Positions 1 to 13,224 are shown, counted from the first letter of the stretch. The stretch is 64,000 nucleotides of DNA from Rhizobiaceae bacterium (GCA_014238155.1 JABABQ010000041.1:62001-126000), one strand, 5' to 3'. The notes: generated from the letters alone by a model not told the origin. Numbers and translations: made by a program.

Positions 1-974
1 CCAAATGTGTCATGACGATTCACAACATTGCATTTCAAGGATTGTTTCACTGGTCAACGCGCGAATTTTTCAACATTCCAGATCACCTCTTCACCCATGA
101 AGGCGCTGAATATTATGGGCAACTGGGTTTCCTGAAATCCGGCCTCGCATTTGCAGACAAGATCACAACCGTCAGCCCGACCTATGCGGGCGAATTGTTA
201 ACTCAGGAATTCGGCATGGGTTTGGAAGGTTTGTTGCAAGCCCGTCAGTCTGACCTCACCGGCATATTAAATGGCATAGACACAGATATCTGGAATCCCA
301 ACACAGATCCCGCCCTGCCTGCACCCTATTCAGCCCGCAACCGGGTCAAAAAAAATAACAGCCGCGATGTGCTCGAATCCCGATTTGGCTTGACGGCGGA
401 TCCTTCCTCTCCGCTGTTCTGTGTCATCAGTCGACTAACCGAGCAAAAGGGATTGGATCTGCTGCTGCAAGCCCTGCCCCATCTAGTCGAACAGGGAGGC
501 CGCCTTGCTCTGTTGGGATCCGGTGCTGCAGATCTGGAGAATGGCTACCGGCAGGCGGCAAAACATTTTCCCGGCAGGGTAGGAGTGGTCATCGGTTATG
601 ACGAGCAATTGTCACATCTGATGCAGGGAGGAAGCGACGCAATATTGGTTCCCTCACGATTTGAACCCTGTGGTCTGACCCAGCTTTACGGTCTGCGCTA
701 CGGCACACTGCCCGTTGTGGCGTGCACTGGCGGGCTGGCCGATACGGTTGTCGACGCAACTGCTGAAAACCTGAAAGCGAAGATCGCTACTGGAATTCAA
801 ATGCAACCGGGAAATGGTGATGCACTGAAAACAGCTATCACCCGTACATGTGAACTCTTCGTCAATCCAAAGGTCTGGAAGTCAATGATGGGAACGGCCA
901 TGCGAACACCGGTGGGATGGCAGCAATCTGCCCATCAATACTGTGAGCTCTATCAGAACCTGATTGCGAAATAA
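1..974 (+). CDS. glgA: Glycogen synthase, 3' part (5' end outside window)
   Basis: ADP-glucose-dependent alpha-1,4-glucan synthase of family GT5, which elongates glycogen in the cytoplasm. The reading frame is open back to the window edge; the first ATG (position 12) is internal, because the family motif MTIHNIAFQG begins there and the N-terminal ADP-glucose domain with its KxGGL loop is missing. About 323 of the usual ~480 residues are present. The C-terminal nucleotide-binding lobe is intact, with the FEPCGLTQLYGLRYG stretch that carries the conserved glutamate, followed by the TGGLADTV loop. It is followed 17 nt later by glgX, so it belongs to the glycogen operon. The identification is firm; only the 5' end is unknown. 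Confidence 0.95.
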   Translation, partial: KCVMTIHNIAFQGLFHWSTREFFNIPDHLFTHEGAEYYGQLGFLKSGLAFADKITTVSPTYAGELLTQEFGMGLEGLLQARQSDLTGILNGIDTDIWNPNTDPALPAPYSARNRVKKNNSRDVLESRFGLTADPSSPLFCVISRLTEQKGLDLLLQALPHLVEQGGRLALLGSGAADLENGYRQAAKHFPGRVGVVIGYDEQLSHLMQGGSDAILVPSRFEPCGLTQLYGLRYGTLPVVACTGGLADTVVDATAENLKAKIATGIQMQPGNGDALKTAITRTCELFVNPKVWKSMMGTAMRTPVGWQQSAHQYCELYQNLIAK

Positions 975-991
975 GTAGGAAAACTGCGGCA

Positions 992-3087
992 ATGAAACTG
1001 CAACTGCAATCCGGAAATCATCACCATATGGGCGCGCGCTTTGACGGTGAAGGCACCAATTTTGCGGTTTTTTCAGCTCACGCCAGCCGAATGAACCTCT
1101 GCGTGTTTTCCGCCGACGGTAAAACCGAACTGGACCGGCAACCTCTACCGGAACGCACCGGCCATGTCTGGCACGGCTATGTACCGGGGTTAGATCCCGG
1201 AAGTCTTTACGGCTTTCGGGCTGAAGGTATCTACGCACCTGAGCAGGGACACAGATTTAATCCCAACAAACTGCTGATGGACCCCTATGCGCGTGAACTG
1301 TCGGGGGCATGGTCCAATGATTCTGCCACATTGGGGTATGTGCTCAACGCGGCCAGCCAGGACTTGTCTTTTGACAATCGTGACAGTGCATCTTTTGTCC
1401 CCAAATCAATTGTATCGCATCCCGAACTCTATTCTCACATTGAGCCAAGGACCGACACAGATTGGACAAATACCCTGATCTACGAAGCCCACCCCAAGGG
1501 GCTGACTATGGAATGCAACAAAGTTTCAAAATCGGTGCGAGGCACTTATGAGGCACTCGCCAGCGAGCCCGTATTGGACCATCTGCAAAAATTGGGCGTG
1601 TCCGCCATCGAGCTGTTGCCGATACACAGCTTCATCGACGATGACTTTTTGCTGAAGAAAAACCTGCGAAATTACTGGGGATACAACACAATTGGGTTTT
1701 TTGCACCGGAACCGCGATATTTTGGAGCAGAGGGGTTGGCTGGTTTTCAAAACATGGTGCGCCGCTTTCACTCCGCGGGCATCAAGGTGATATTGGATGT
1801 CGTCTATAATCACACTGCCGAAGGCGATCATCGTGGACCAACTCTTTGCATGCGTGGGCTTGATAATGCGTCTTACTATCGGCTGATTGGCGGTCAACCA
1901 CGCTACTATGTTAACGACACAGGCACCGGCAATACTCTCAACGTTTCTCACCCGTTCGTGCTGCGCATGGTCATGGACAGTCTTCGCTTCTGGGTGCAGC
2001 AAATGGGCATTGACGGGTTCAGGTTTGATCTGGCCACAACCCTTGGACGCGAAGACCATGGCTTCGACCGACGCGGCGGGTTTTTTGATGCCATCCGTCA
2101 GGATCCGGTGCTCGCCGACACAAAATTGATCGCCGAACCCTGGGATATTGGCCCAGGCGGGTATCGGGTGGGTGATTTCCCGGCCGAATTCTCCGAATGG
2201 AATGACGGATTTAGAGACACCGTGCGACGCTATTGGCGTGGTGACCATCACAGCGCCCAGGATCTTGGAGCACGGTTGCTCGGGTCGGCCGATAAGTTTG
2301 ATCGAGAAGGCCGTCGGGCCTGGACATCAGTCAACTTTGTCACCTCCCACGACGGCTTCACATTGGCGGATGTCACCCGCTACAATTACCGGCACAACGA
2401 TGAAAATGGCGAAAATGGCGCCGACGGCCACCATGAAAACTTCAGCGACAATTGTGGCATTGAAGGTGAAACACCTGATCTCGAGATCAGAGCCAAAAGA
2501 GCCCTGCGGCAGCGCAACATGCTGGCTACCCTGTTCCTGTCGCAAGGAACTCCCATGTTGCTGGCAGGTGATGAGTTCTCAAACTCTCAGAACGGCAACA
2601 ATAATGCCTATGCTCAGGACAATTCGACCGGATGGCTGAACTGGCAGCAGGCAGACACGGAGATGATCGAATTTGTCTCCAGACTTTCAGAATTCAGGCG
2701 CAATCATCCTTGTTTGCGTCAGAGTAACTTTCTGCACGGCACGAACCGGCAAACAGATGGTTTGCAGGACGTAGAGTGGAGCGATTTTAAAGGCGATTCG
2801 TTGCGCTGGCGGGATCCGGGTCTTTCAAACCTTTGCCTCACGCTGCGCATGTCCGGTGAAACATCTCAAGCCGATGGTTCAGATGACACGGTATTTATCG
2901 TTTTCAACCGCGATCCGGATGAAGCAGAGGTCCAATTGCCAAAAGTCAAACCGGATCATCATTGGGTCCGCGCCATCGACACTGCCGCAAGCGACATATT
3001 TGCCGTCTGCGAATTTGACGGCACGTCAATGCGGGTTGCCGGGCATTCTGTTGTGGCTGCGGTTTCAAAACCCGATGAGATCGCGAG

Positions 3088-3091
<4 letters not shown>
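992..3091 (+). CDS. glgX: Glycogen debranching enzyme GlgX
   Basis: Isoamylase-type enzyme (GH13) that hydrolyses alpha-1,6 branches of phosphorylase-trimmed glycogen. An N-terminal CBM48-like beta domain (GTNFAVFSAHA, roughly residues 15-110) precedes the TIM barrel. Catalytic motifs are complete: DVVYNHT (Asp269), GFRFDLATT (nucleophile Asp346), IAEPWD (acid Glu382) and SHDGF (Asp454). At 699 aa it has the usual GlgX length. Its stop overlaps the malQ start by 4 nt (ATGA), indicating translational coupling in a glgA-glgX-malQ-pgm operon. TreX-like isoamylase is the only realistic alternative, and the operon context favours GlgX. Confidence 0.95.
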
Positions 3092-6782
<3,691 letters not shown>

Positions 6783-7086
6783 TCAGCCAACAATCTATGT
6801 TTTCGCTGCACAATTCTTATATCTCGACGATTAATTGTCGAAGGGCCATCGCGTTTCGCGCGCTCGCCAATCAAAGCTTTTTCCATTTCTGATCTGGGAT
6901 ACCCGCAGACGACACTGAATTGGCACATGCGAATTCTCGCATAAGCATTGCAACGTTTTGAAAATACCTGTTGCCGCAAAAATTAACTTCCAAAAAAGTG
7001 CGGTGAACCTGCTTCAGGCCAGCTTACAGTTTTCGAACCATGGTGCCTCGCTAAAACCGCTAAATAAGGCGTTGCCTGGCAGGACG
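6783..7086. other. Intergenic stretch before the PAS-GGDEF gene
   Basis: About 300 nt between pgm and the most likely start of the sensor cyclase. The sensor frame stays open upstream to a TTG at 6958, so up to 43 extra residues are possible, but that segment has no domain character. No RNA gene or strong hairpin was seen; presumably it holds the promoter of the downstream signalling genes. Confidence 0.4.
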
Positions 7087-8844
7087 ATGAAAGAGTTTAT
7101 GCAATCGATGCAATCACCGAACCAGCCGCCTTCGCTTCAGCCTGAAGAGTCCGATGGTAAAAACCCGATGGAAACTCTCGCCCATCATCAACAAGCCAAT
7201 GTTGAAGATTTATTGGGTCAGCTGGACTTCTATCGTTCGATCGTTGAACAGTTTCCGGGCGGCCTATGTGCATTTGATGAAGACCTCAATCTCACAGTCT
7301 GCAATGAATACCTGAAGAAACTGCTCAACTATCCACCCGAATTGTTCGGTGATGGATTGCCGACCATCGAGCAGCTGTTTCGCTTTAAAGCTGAACGTGG
7401 CGAATATGGCGACGGCGACGTGGAGCAGCACGTTCGTTCGCGAATGGCTCTGGTGGCCCAGCGTCAACCCCACCGCTACGAACGCCAACTCAGTGATGGC
7501 CGCATCATTGAAGTGCGGGGCCGACCGCTGCAAAACGGTGGTTTCGTGACGACTTATTTCGACGTAACCGAAAAGCGTCAGAACGACACCCAGTTTAATG
7601 CTTTGATCAATGGGTTCCCGGGTGGCATCGCCGTATTTGACGTCGCTTACAAAATGTCCTTTTGCAATGACACGCTCAAATCACGCATTCCCAAATCTGA
7701 GGAATTGTTCGCCAATGGCCTTCCAACCATGGAGCAATATATCTGGCACAATGCCAGGCAGGGAACCTACGGCCCGTCCAATCTTTCTCAAACAGTTGCG
7801 CACCGTGTTCGTTCAATTCGCAATGGCCGCGTTTTGAAGCATGAGCTGAAAATCGGTGAAAACCACTTTGTTGAAGTGACGGTGATTCCACTAAAAAATG
7901 GTGGTTTTGTCGAGACCCATGTTGATGTTTCAAACAATCGCCTCAGAACAAATCAACTGGAAGCTGTGGTAGAAAACTTTCCTGGTGGCCTTGCCATGTT
8001 TGACGCAGAGATGAAGCTTGTCCTGCATAACGATCAATATAAGGCACTTTGGAATTATCCGGCAGAATTGTTTGAAAACCAAAAACCTACCTTGCAGGAA
8101 CTTTTGATGTTCAACGCAAAACGTGGTGATTTTGGTGAAGATGCCCCTGAAGTCAGCATCAAAGAACGGCTGGATATTGCGCGGTCCAATGAATCTCACA
8201 CTTTCACACAGGCACGGCCTGACGGACGGACCCTGGAAATCAGCAGCTCGCCGGTTGATGGCGGCGGTTTCGTTACAACATATTACGACATTTCAGAACG
8301 ATTGGCTCAGGAAGAGTCCGCCGTTCAAATGGCGCATTACAGTGCCCTGACCGGACTGCCAAACCGGACGCTTTTCCAAGATCGCCTGAACATCGCCCTG
8401 GCGCAGGCAGAACGCGGGACCAATATCGCCCTGCACCATGTGGATATTCACAACTTCAGCCGCATTAATGATACAGCCGGGCAACAAACCGCCGACAAGA
8501 TTCTCAAGATCCTCGGCTCCCGGATGATGGAAACACGGCGGGAAACTGATACATTTGCGCATCTGGGTGGCGACGAATTTGCAGTTATTCAAATTGGCAT
8601 TGACGATATTGGCGGGGCCGAAATCCTTGCCCGACGGGTGTTGCGAACGATCCGTGAGCCGATCGAGATAGACGGAATGATATTTGAGCTCGACGCCTAT
8701 ATCGGAATCAGTCTGGCACCGCAGAACGGTACTTTCTTTGACGAAATCCAAACGAAATCGAGTTCCGCACTGTTCAACGCAAAGCAGGTGGGGCCAGGAA
8801 TGATAATGTTCTATCACTCCTGCGTGAATCGAGCATTTGTCTAA
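7087..8844 (+). CDS. Triple-PAS diguanylate cyclase
   Basis: Cytoplasmic sensor that probably makes c-di-GMP. Three consecutive PAS repeats of the PAS_12/PAS_7 kind each open with the signature FPGG and close with a GGFV(T/E)T(Y/H).D segment, at roughly residues 50-165, 175-290 and 295-405. A C-terminal GGDEF domain follows with an intact GGDEF motif (494-498) and an I-site RETD (485-488) for product inhibition. There is no EAL domain and no membrane segment. ATG 7087 was chosen because it follows a purine-rich ggcagg; a TTG start at 6958 would add 43 residues. The ligand of the PAS domains cannot be predicted. Confidence 0.85.
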   Translation: MKEFMQSMQSPNQPPSLQPEESDGKNPMETLAHHQQANVEDLLGQLDFYRSIVEQFPGGLCAFDEDLNLTVCNEYLKKLLNYPPELFGDGLPTIEQLFRFKAERGEYGDGDVEQHVRSRMALVAQRQPHRYERQLSDGRIIEVRGRPLQNGGFVTTYFDVTEKRQNDTQFNALINGFPGGIAVFDVAYKMSFCNDTLKSRIPKSEELFANGLPTMEQYIWHNARQGTYGPSNLSQTVAHRVRSIRNGRVLKHELKIGENHFVEVTVIPLKNGGFVETHVDVSNNRLRTNQLEAVVENFPGGLAMFDAEMKLVLHNDQYKALWNYPAELFENQKPTLQELLMFNAKRGDFGEDAPEVSIKERLDIARSNESHTFTQARPDGRTLEISSSPVDGGGFVTTYYDISERLAQEESAVQMAHYSALTGLPNRTLFQDRLNIALAQAERGTNIALHHVDIHNFSRINDTAGQQTADKILKILGSRMMETRRETDTFAHLGGDEFAVIQIGIDDIGGAEILARRVLRTIREPIEIDGMIFELDAYIGISLAPQNGTFFDEIQTKSSSALFNAKQVGPGMIMFYHSCVNRAFV

Positions 8845-9046
8845 TAAAATCATGCCTATATCGCGTGCCGAACAGCCATAATAAATGCAGAGATGTCCGC
8901 AACATCCATGCCCAGAATATTAATAGTCAGGTTTGCGCAAGCCAGAAGATAAAGGGTTGCTGCAATGAGGTAGTGGGATTCGGATTCAGTTTGCACGTCC
9001 TGCACGTGCCATTGAACTAATTCCCGAGGGCAAGAATGGCAAACCG

Positions 9047-9847
9047 TTGGAAAAACCGGCATTAAAAACGCTGCAGCAAGTTCGGGACACGGCGGAGCTT
9101 TGCGACAGTTCCTACGATATCATTTCCAAAAAATTACAATCCCTGACCACGCTGAGCGATGCATTTTCCTGCGTCAGCGACATGTGTACCCGGTATGGTT
9201 ACAGCCATTTTTTAATCGCCCACCCGCCTGAAGTTTCCTGTTCCATGGCGGCAGAAGACATATTGTTGACCAATCTTCCACTTTATCTGGTAGACGACTT
9301 GGTCTCGCTGGAATTGTTTGGCGACTGGTCCATACTCGCACATGTAAACAACACATCGGCACCATTTGCCTGGTCAAAATTGCGTGGAATTCACTTTGAC
9401 TCCTTCCCACATGGCGAAGTTTATGATGATGACAACGAGCTTGGTGGCGCCGACGCCATGTTCGCCAGTGAAATTGAAGCGCAATTTGCTCATTGCATAC
9501 AAACGCCGACGCGCACACAAAAACGTACATTTATTACCCTGTTTTCTGAATCACAGAACGTGTTCGACCTCGAGTTCGAGCTTGTCGTGCTGTTTCAAAA
9601 AATATTCAACCAAATTGAAACTCTCGCCCTCAAGCGGGGACGAGACACTGGTTCCGAGTTAAACAAAAGGGAACTTGAATGCCTCAATTGGGCGGCAGCT
9701 GGTAAAACCAGCGGAGAAATTGCTGTCATCGTATCACTGTCTGAACACACGGTGAATCACTATCTGAACTCCTGCTGCAAGAAACTTGATTGCGTAAACC
9801 GAACGCAAGCCGTCGCGCGTGCAATTCGGATGCGGGTGATAAAATGA
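9047..9847 (+). CDS. LuxR-family transcriptional regulator
   Basis: A protein of 266 aa with an N-terminal region fitting an autoinducer-binding-type domain (roughly 20-180) and a clear C-terminal LuxR helix-turn-helix (LNKRELECLNWAAAGKTSGE and SLSEHTVNHYL). The HTH closely resembles that of VisR in this window. The start is uncertain: the frame opens with TTG at 9047, while the better ribosome binding site (gaggg, 9026-9030) serves an out-of-frame ATG at 9036 that ends after nine codons. The next in-frame ATG (9182) would cut into the sensor domain. A LuxI-like gene 1.3 kb downstream makes a quorum-sensing role plausible but unproven. Confidence 0.85.
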   Translation: MEKPALKTLQQVRDTAELCDSSYDIISKKLQSLTTLSDAFSCVSDMCTRYGYSHFLIAHPPEVSCSMAAEDILLTNLPLYLVDDLVSLELFGDWSILAHVNNTSAPFAWSKLRGIHFDSFPHGEVYDDDNELGGADAMFASEIEAQFAHCIQTPTRTQKRTFITLFSESQNVFDLEFELVVLFQKIFNQIETLALKRGRDTGSELNKRELECLNWAAAGKTSGEIAVIVSLSEHTVNHYLNSCCKKLDCVNRTQAVARAIRMRVIK

Positions 9848-9902
9848 GCCGCGCGCGGTAGCGGAGAGACCAAATTGAACACTAAAGGGTGGGCCCAAAA
9901 TA

Positions 9903-10982
9903 ATGCAACAGGCTAAACAAGTCAGCGAGACGGCAAGGTCAAACAAGCCGCTTCCCATGTCAATGCGAGTGGCAAATGCAATGCACAAAATCGGCGTGGT
10001 CGGCCTGCCGCGAAATTATGAAGTCTTCTACGGCGCCATCAGCGGGACCAGCCCTGAAATCCAAAAGGAACTGATGGAGATCGGCAATGGTATTGATCAG
10101 GAAAAACTGGACGAGCTTTTTGCAAAATATTGCGCGCGCGCCGATGATGAAGTCACTATCGCTAAAATCTGCAACGCGGTTGAGAGCAAACTCAGCAGCA
10201 CCATAGAAATGATCAAAAACGAACAAAGTTCGGTCAGCCAATATGGAAAGATTTTGGGTCAGGCGACACAGAAGCTTGATCCTGGCTCGCGGATGTCGCC
10301 CGACGTCGTCAATAAACTGGTGGGCCTGTTGTCAGACGCCACTGCGACAACTCAAAAACAGGGTCAAAAAACCCTGGAAGAAATTGAAGATAACAGCAGC
10401 GAACTACAGGCGATAAAATCAGAGTTGGCTGAGTATAAAAAACAGGCAGAAACCGATGCACTGACTGGTCTCTATAACCGTCGCGCATTCGACAACCGAT
10501 TGGGTGGTGTCAACGGCCAGGCATTTGGTCAGTCCGCTCTGATAATCGGTGATATTGACCGGTTTAAAACTCTCAACGACACTTATGGGCATCCGTTTGG
10601 TGATCTGGTTATCAAGAATATTGCGCGAGTCATGCAGTCCAACAGCCGCGAGGATGTGTTGTTAGCCCGTTTGGGCGGTGAGGAGTTTGCGATTTTCTCA
10701 ACCGGCATCAACGAAGAAGGCATGATGCGCCTCGCCGAAAGAGTACGAGTTTCAATAGCGGAAGAATCATTTGGTGACGGGCGCATCAAACTGGGGCCTG
10801 GGAAAGTGACCATTTCGCTGGGCGTATGTCATGCCTCGGCGGCTGAAAACGTGCAGAGCCTGTATTCTCAGGCTGATGAGGCGCTCTATGCTTCAAAACG
10901 CAACGGACGCAACCGGGTGACATCCTACGACGATCTGTCGAAATCGCCTGAGAGAAAGAATCTTTACCTCTACCAAGACTAA
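9903..10982 (+). CDS. GGDEF-domain diguanylate cyclase
   Basis: 359 aa. The N-terminal ~170 residues are mainly helical with no recognised sensor domain; a coiled-coil-like segment (around 150-180) leads into the cyclase domain, which begins with ETDALTGLYNRRAFD. The active-site motif is GGEEF at residues 258-262, so catalysis is plausible. The I-site position reads REDV rather than RxxD, so product inhibition may be absent. The start ATG is preceded by aaaggg. It lies 55 nt after the LuxR gene in the same direction, possibly the same transcript. No signal peptide or membrane segment is visible. Confidence 0.85.
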   Translation: MQQAKQVSETARSNKPLPMSMRVANAMHKIGVVGLPRNYEVFYGAISGTSPEIQKELMEIGNGIDQEKLDELFAKYCARADDEVTIAKICNAVESKLSSTIEMIKNEQSSVSQYGKILGQATQKLDPGSRMSPDVVNKLVGLLSDATATTQKQGQKTLEEIEDNSSELQAIKSELAEYKKQAETDALTGLYNRRAFDNRLGGVNGQAFGQSALIIGDIDRFKTLNDTYGHPFGDLVIKNIARVMQSNSREDVLLARLGGEEFAIFSTGINEEGMMRLAERVRVSIAEESFGDGRIKLGPGKVTISLGVCHASAAENVQSLYSQADEALYASKRNGRNRVTSYDDLSKSPERKNLYLYQD

Positions 10983-11024
10983 GGCAGGGTTTTCTGAAAC
11001 CATTCGGCCCCTGGTCTGACGCCG

Positions 11025-11044
11025 CGGATCGGAGCACCGATCCG
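11025..11044. other. Perfect 8-bp hairpin after the GGDEF gene
   Basis: CGGATCGG, loop AGCA, CCGATCCG. It lies 43 nt after the stop codon. No T-run follows on either strand, so it may stabilise or process the transcript rather than terminate it by the intrinsic route. Confidence 0.4.
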
Positions 11045-11192
11045 AAAGGCGGTTATCGGGTGGTAAATTTATGGTGCTATTTTTACTAACCAATTCTCTC
11101 ATGCCCATCCATGTAATTTCCGGTCGCGGCAATATGCTTTAGACTTCGCTTTGCGAACATGTCCAAAGTCAAGTTGTAGTGAGTAGCCGGTA

Positions 11193-11942
11193 ATGATTGA
11201 AGTCGTGCAGATGCCCGTTGAACCGAACAGGTTTGCCTGTGTTCTGGACAGCATGGAATTGCGTCGCGACAGCTTTCTCAACGAAAATACATGGATCGGC
11301 CAATCAGCCAATCGTGTTGGCGCGCTTGAAGATTGTGACCGCGAAGACAGCTTTCACGTCGTAAATCGCGAAGGTAATGAGACAATTGGTTACGCACGCC
11401 TTGTTCCCGTACGGCAACGAGATGATGACGAAACGGTCAGTGGCACTATCGCCGATTTGGCCCAAAAAAGTAATCGCTGCCCAGCGTTCGAATTGCAGTG
11501 TGTCAGTTTTGTCGATGACAGCGATGGCGCCAATGTTAGCGAGCACGGGGGTGGCAGTGATGACGGCAGCGCCGGTCGTGAGATAATATTGCGAGAACTT
11601 ATTATCGAGACAATGCGAATTTCCAACAACCGGCAATGCAGATTTATCTATACAACCAGTGACCGTGGCGGAACCGCACTGCTAAAAAAAATCGGACTGC
11701 GTTATTCCACCTTGTCGGCACCCTTTCCGGTGCAGGACCGACTGATGGTTATTTTGTGCATTCCCGTCACCAACAGCAATATACTCGCCGTCAGCCCGCT
11801 TCGCGTTGTTGGAGGCACCGAAGTGCCCAATCCTCACCGAATGAGGGTGGATGCCCAGGCATCGTCACCGGAAACGCCATCGGATTTTGGGCGTCTGGAA
11901 GCACTCGCCAATTTGACAGACTCTTGCGACGATCCCACATAA
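11193..11942 (+). CDS. Divergent LuxI-type acyl-homoserine-lactone synthase-like protein
   Basis: The N-terminal half places LuxI-family residues at the canonical spacing: Arg24, Phe28, Trp34, an acidic D-x-D-x-x-D set (47, 49, 52), Arg69 in GYARLVP and Glu100 in AFELQC. The arginine normally found three residues after that glutamate is Cys103. A GNAT-like C-terminal half follows (around 140-190), then a tail of ~60 residues longer than usual. The fold is therefore probably that of an autoinducer synthase, but activity is uncertain. Other GNAT acyltransferases are the main alternative. The LuxR gene at 9047-9847 is a candidate partner. Confidence 0.65.
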   Translation: MIEVVQMPVEPNRFACVLDSMELRRDSFLNENTWIGQSANRVGALEDCDREDSFHVVNREGNETIGYARLVPVRQRDDDETVSGTIADLAQKSNRCPAFELQCVSFVDDSDGANVSEHGGGSDDGSAGREIILRELIIETMRISNNRQCRFIYTTSDRGGTALLKKIGLRYSTLSAPFPVQDRLMVILCIPVTNSNILAVSPLRVVGGTEVPNPHRMRVDAQASSPETPSDFGRLEALANLTDSCDDPT

Positions 11943-11949
11943 CACAAGG

Positions 11950-12420
11950 TCAGGATCCTCCAGCTTGGTGTTTCTTGCGATTAATCGCGTCATCGATCAA
12001 ACAGTTGCAACGCCCCATAGTCTGTCCCAGACCTCCATCCAAACGGCCACTCGCCCGGTCAGGATGAAATTCCAGCGCCAGCTTTCGCCGCAAGCTTCTC
12101 AGTTCCGTCAGCGGGAGTTCATCCAACTCTGCTGGAGTTGGAATGACAAATGGTTCTGGCAACTTTGACATTGGTTGCTGCTGCGACGATTGTTCCAGAC
12201 CAACCTCCCGAGCAGCCAGTTCGATCACGTCATCCAGTTGGCCAAACTCTTCCAGCAGATCTGCGGATTGATGTGGATGAACCCGGTTGGATGTGGCGAT
12301 GAATGGCACCGAAATCGGTTCAAGATCGACATCCTCACCATCGCTGTCAGCAGATCTGTTATCTGCAGTAGCGCCCCGCAAGACCAGCTTAAAATTCCAG
12401 AATCGATCCAGCGAACTCAT
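11950..12420 (-). CDS. J-domain-containing protein of unknown role
   Basis: 156 aa. The C-terminal ~60 residues look like a J domain: a helix-II-like LRSLRRKLALEFHPDRASG with the HPD tripeptide, followed by a helix-III-like MGRCNCLIDDAI. J domains stimulate the ATPase of DnaK-type chaperones. The N-terminal ~90 residues are acidic, poorly ordered and unrecognised. There is no G/F-rich region or zinc finger, so it is not DnaJ itself. It is convergent with the LuxI-like gene (7 nt apart) and divergent from a membrane protein gene next to flagellin. Confidence 0.6.
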   Translation of the reverse strand: MSSLDRFWNFKLVLRGATADNRSADSDGEDVDLEPISVPFIATSNRVHPHQSADLLEEFGQLDDVIELAAREVGLEQSSQQQPMSKLPEPFVIPTPAELDELPLTELRSLRRKLALEFHPDRASGRLDGGLGQTMGRCNCLIDDAINRKKHQAGGS

Positions 12421-12589
12421 TTCAACTTATTAAACCCTCGTGCTTTCCCCGGGCTGAACTTTGCCCAGAGAATTCAATTTTTACTCGGATTCAGAGATAG
12501 CTCGACACAAGCTTGATGAGGCAGGCTGACCAAAGATCGAATCGAGCATTGCCGAGCGCAATTCAATTTCCCACCGCGATGAGGATATC

Positions 12590-13030
12590 GTGTTCAAATC
12601 CCTGTTCATTTCCATCTGGGCCATCGGCGTCACAATCGCAGTGGTATTTGCCCCTAAATTTTTGGGGGAAGAAGCCTCCGGGGACGGTGAGATTAAACCG
12701 ATCCTGGTTGATCATCGCTCCGACACATTGTCCGCTGCCCTGTTTGACGAAGGCACTGTAGTTGGCCACTTCACGGCCCGCGTTCACTATAAGCTGCCAA
12801 AAGGCGTAATCGATCCAGATATCGTACCAGTCGACCAGATCATCCTTGATGGCCTGCTTGAACTGGTCTTCAAAGCTGACCCAAGGGAGCTGGCCAAACT
12901 GCGCGAACCACAGCTGGCCGAAATGGCTGACAAGCTGGCGATATTTCTCAACAATCGCAGCACCCCCTTTCCTATCAGCAATGTGCGTTTTGATAGCGCA
13001 AGACTGATGTTGAAGACAGTTTCGCCCTAA
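12590..13030 (+). CDS. Small membrane-anchored protein upstream of fla1
   Basis: 146 aa starting with GTG, preceded by a good ribosome binding site (gagg, 12581-12584). One N-terminal membrane segment (roughly residues 4-22, ISIWAIGVTIAVVFAPKF) is followed by a periplasmic-type domain. Its layout parallels the product of 14379-14915 (- strand): a short cytoplasmic end, IW...VT in the membrane segment, then a VxG...IxDG block and a terminal helix-strand unit. A FliL-like fold is possible but not demonstrated. It directly precedes a flagellin gene. Confidence 0.6.
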   Translation: MFKSLFISIWAIGVTIAVVFAPKFLGEEASGDGEIKPILVDHRSDTLSAALFDEGTVVGHFTARVHYKLPKGVIDPDIVPVDQIILDGLLELVFKADPRELAKLREPQLAEMADKLAIFLNNRSTPFPISNVRFDSARLMLKTVSP

Positions 13031-13085
13031 TGTGGAAATAATCTTCGTGCAACTTCTCACATTTGGTTCTTCCCCCTAACGCTGG

Positions 13086-13101
13086 TTAACCCGCCGTTAA
13101 C
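13086..13101 (+). promoter_or_regulatory. Candidate CtrA binding site upstream of fla1
   Basis: TTAA, seven bases, TTAAC: an exact match to the full alphaproteobacterial CtrA box. It lies ~125 nt before the fla1 start codon in a non-coding stretch, and its second half belongs to a TTAACCAT octamer also found before the other two flagellin genes. Confidence 0.55.
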
Positions 13102-13150
13102 CATAACCTTTTACGGTTTATAAAGAGTGGTAAACCGGACAGATGTCCGA

Positions 13151-13159
13151 GCATGATGC
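13151..13159 (+). promoter_or_regulatory. Flagellin promoter element GCATGATGC (copy at fla1)
   Basis: The nonamer ends 66 nt before the fla1 start codon. The same nonamer occurs 66-67 nt before fla2 and fla3 on the opposite strand. Conservation of both sequence and distance marks it as part of the flagellin promoter or transcription start region. Confidence 0.55.
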
Positions 13160-13224
13160 GCGTTTCCACGGCCGGCGAACGGCATGTCAATCACAGATTT
13201 TCGATTGCCATTTTGGGGCGCCAT

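Noticed and set aside
1526-2251. 241-codon open frame on the minus strand inside glgX
   Set aside because: It lies fully antisense to a well-supported enzyme with all catalytic motifs, and its translation has no domain character.
12508-12514. CAAGCTT upstream of the 12590 gene as a fifth FtcR site
   Set aside because: The second half-site is absent and the distance (76 nt) does not fit the other copies.
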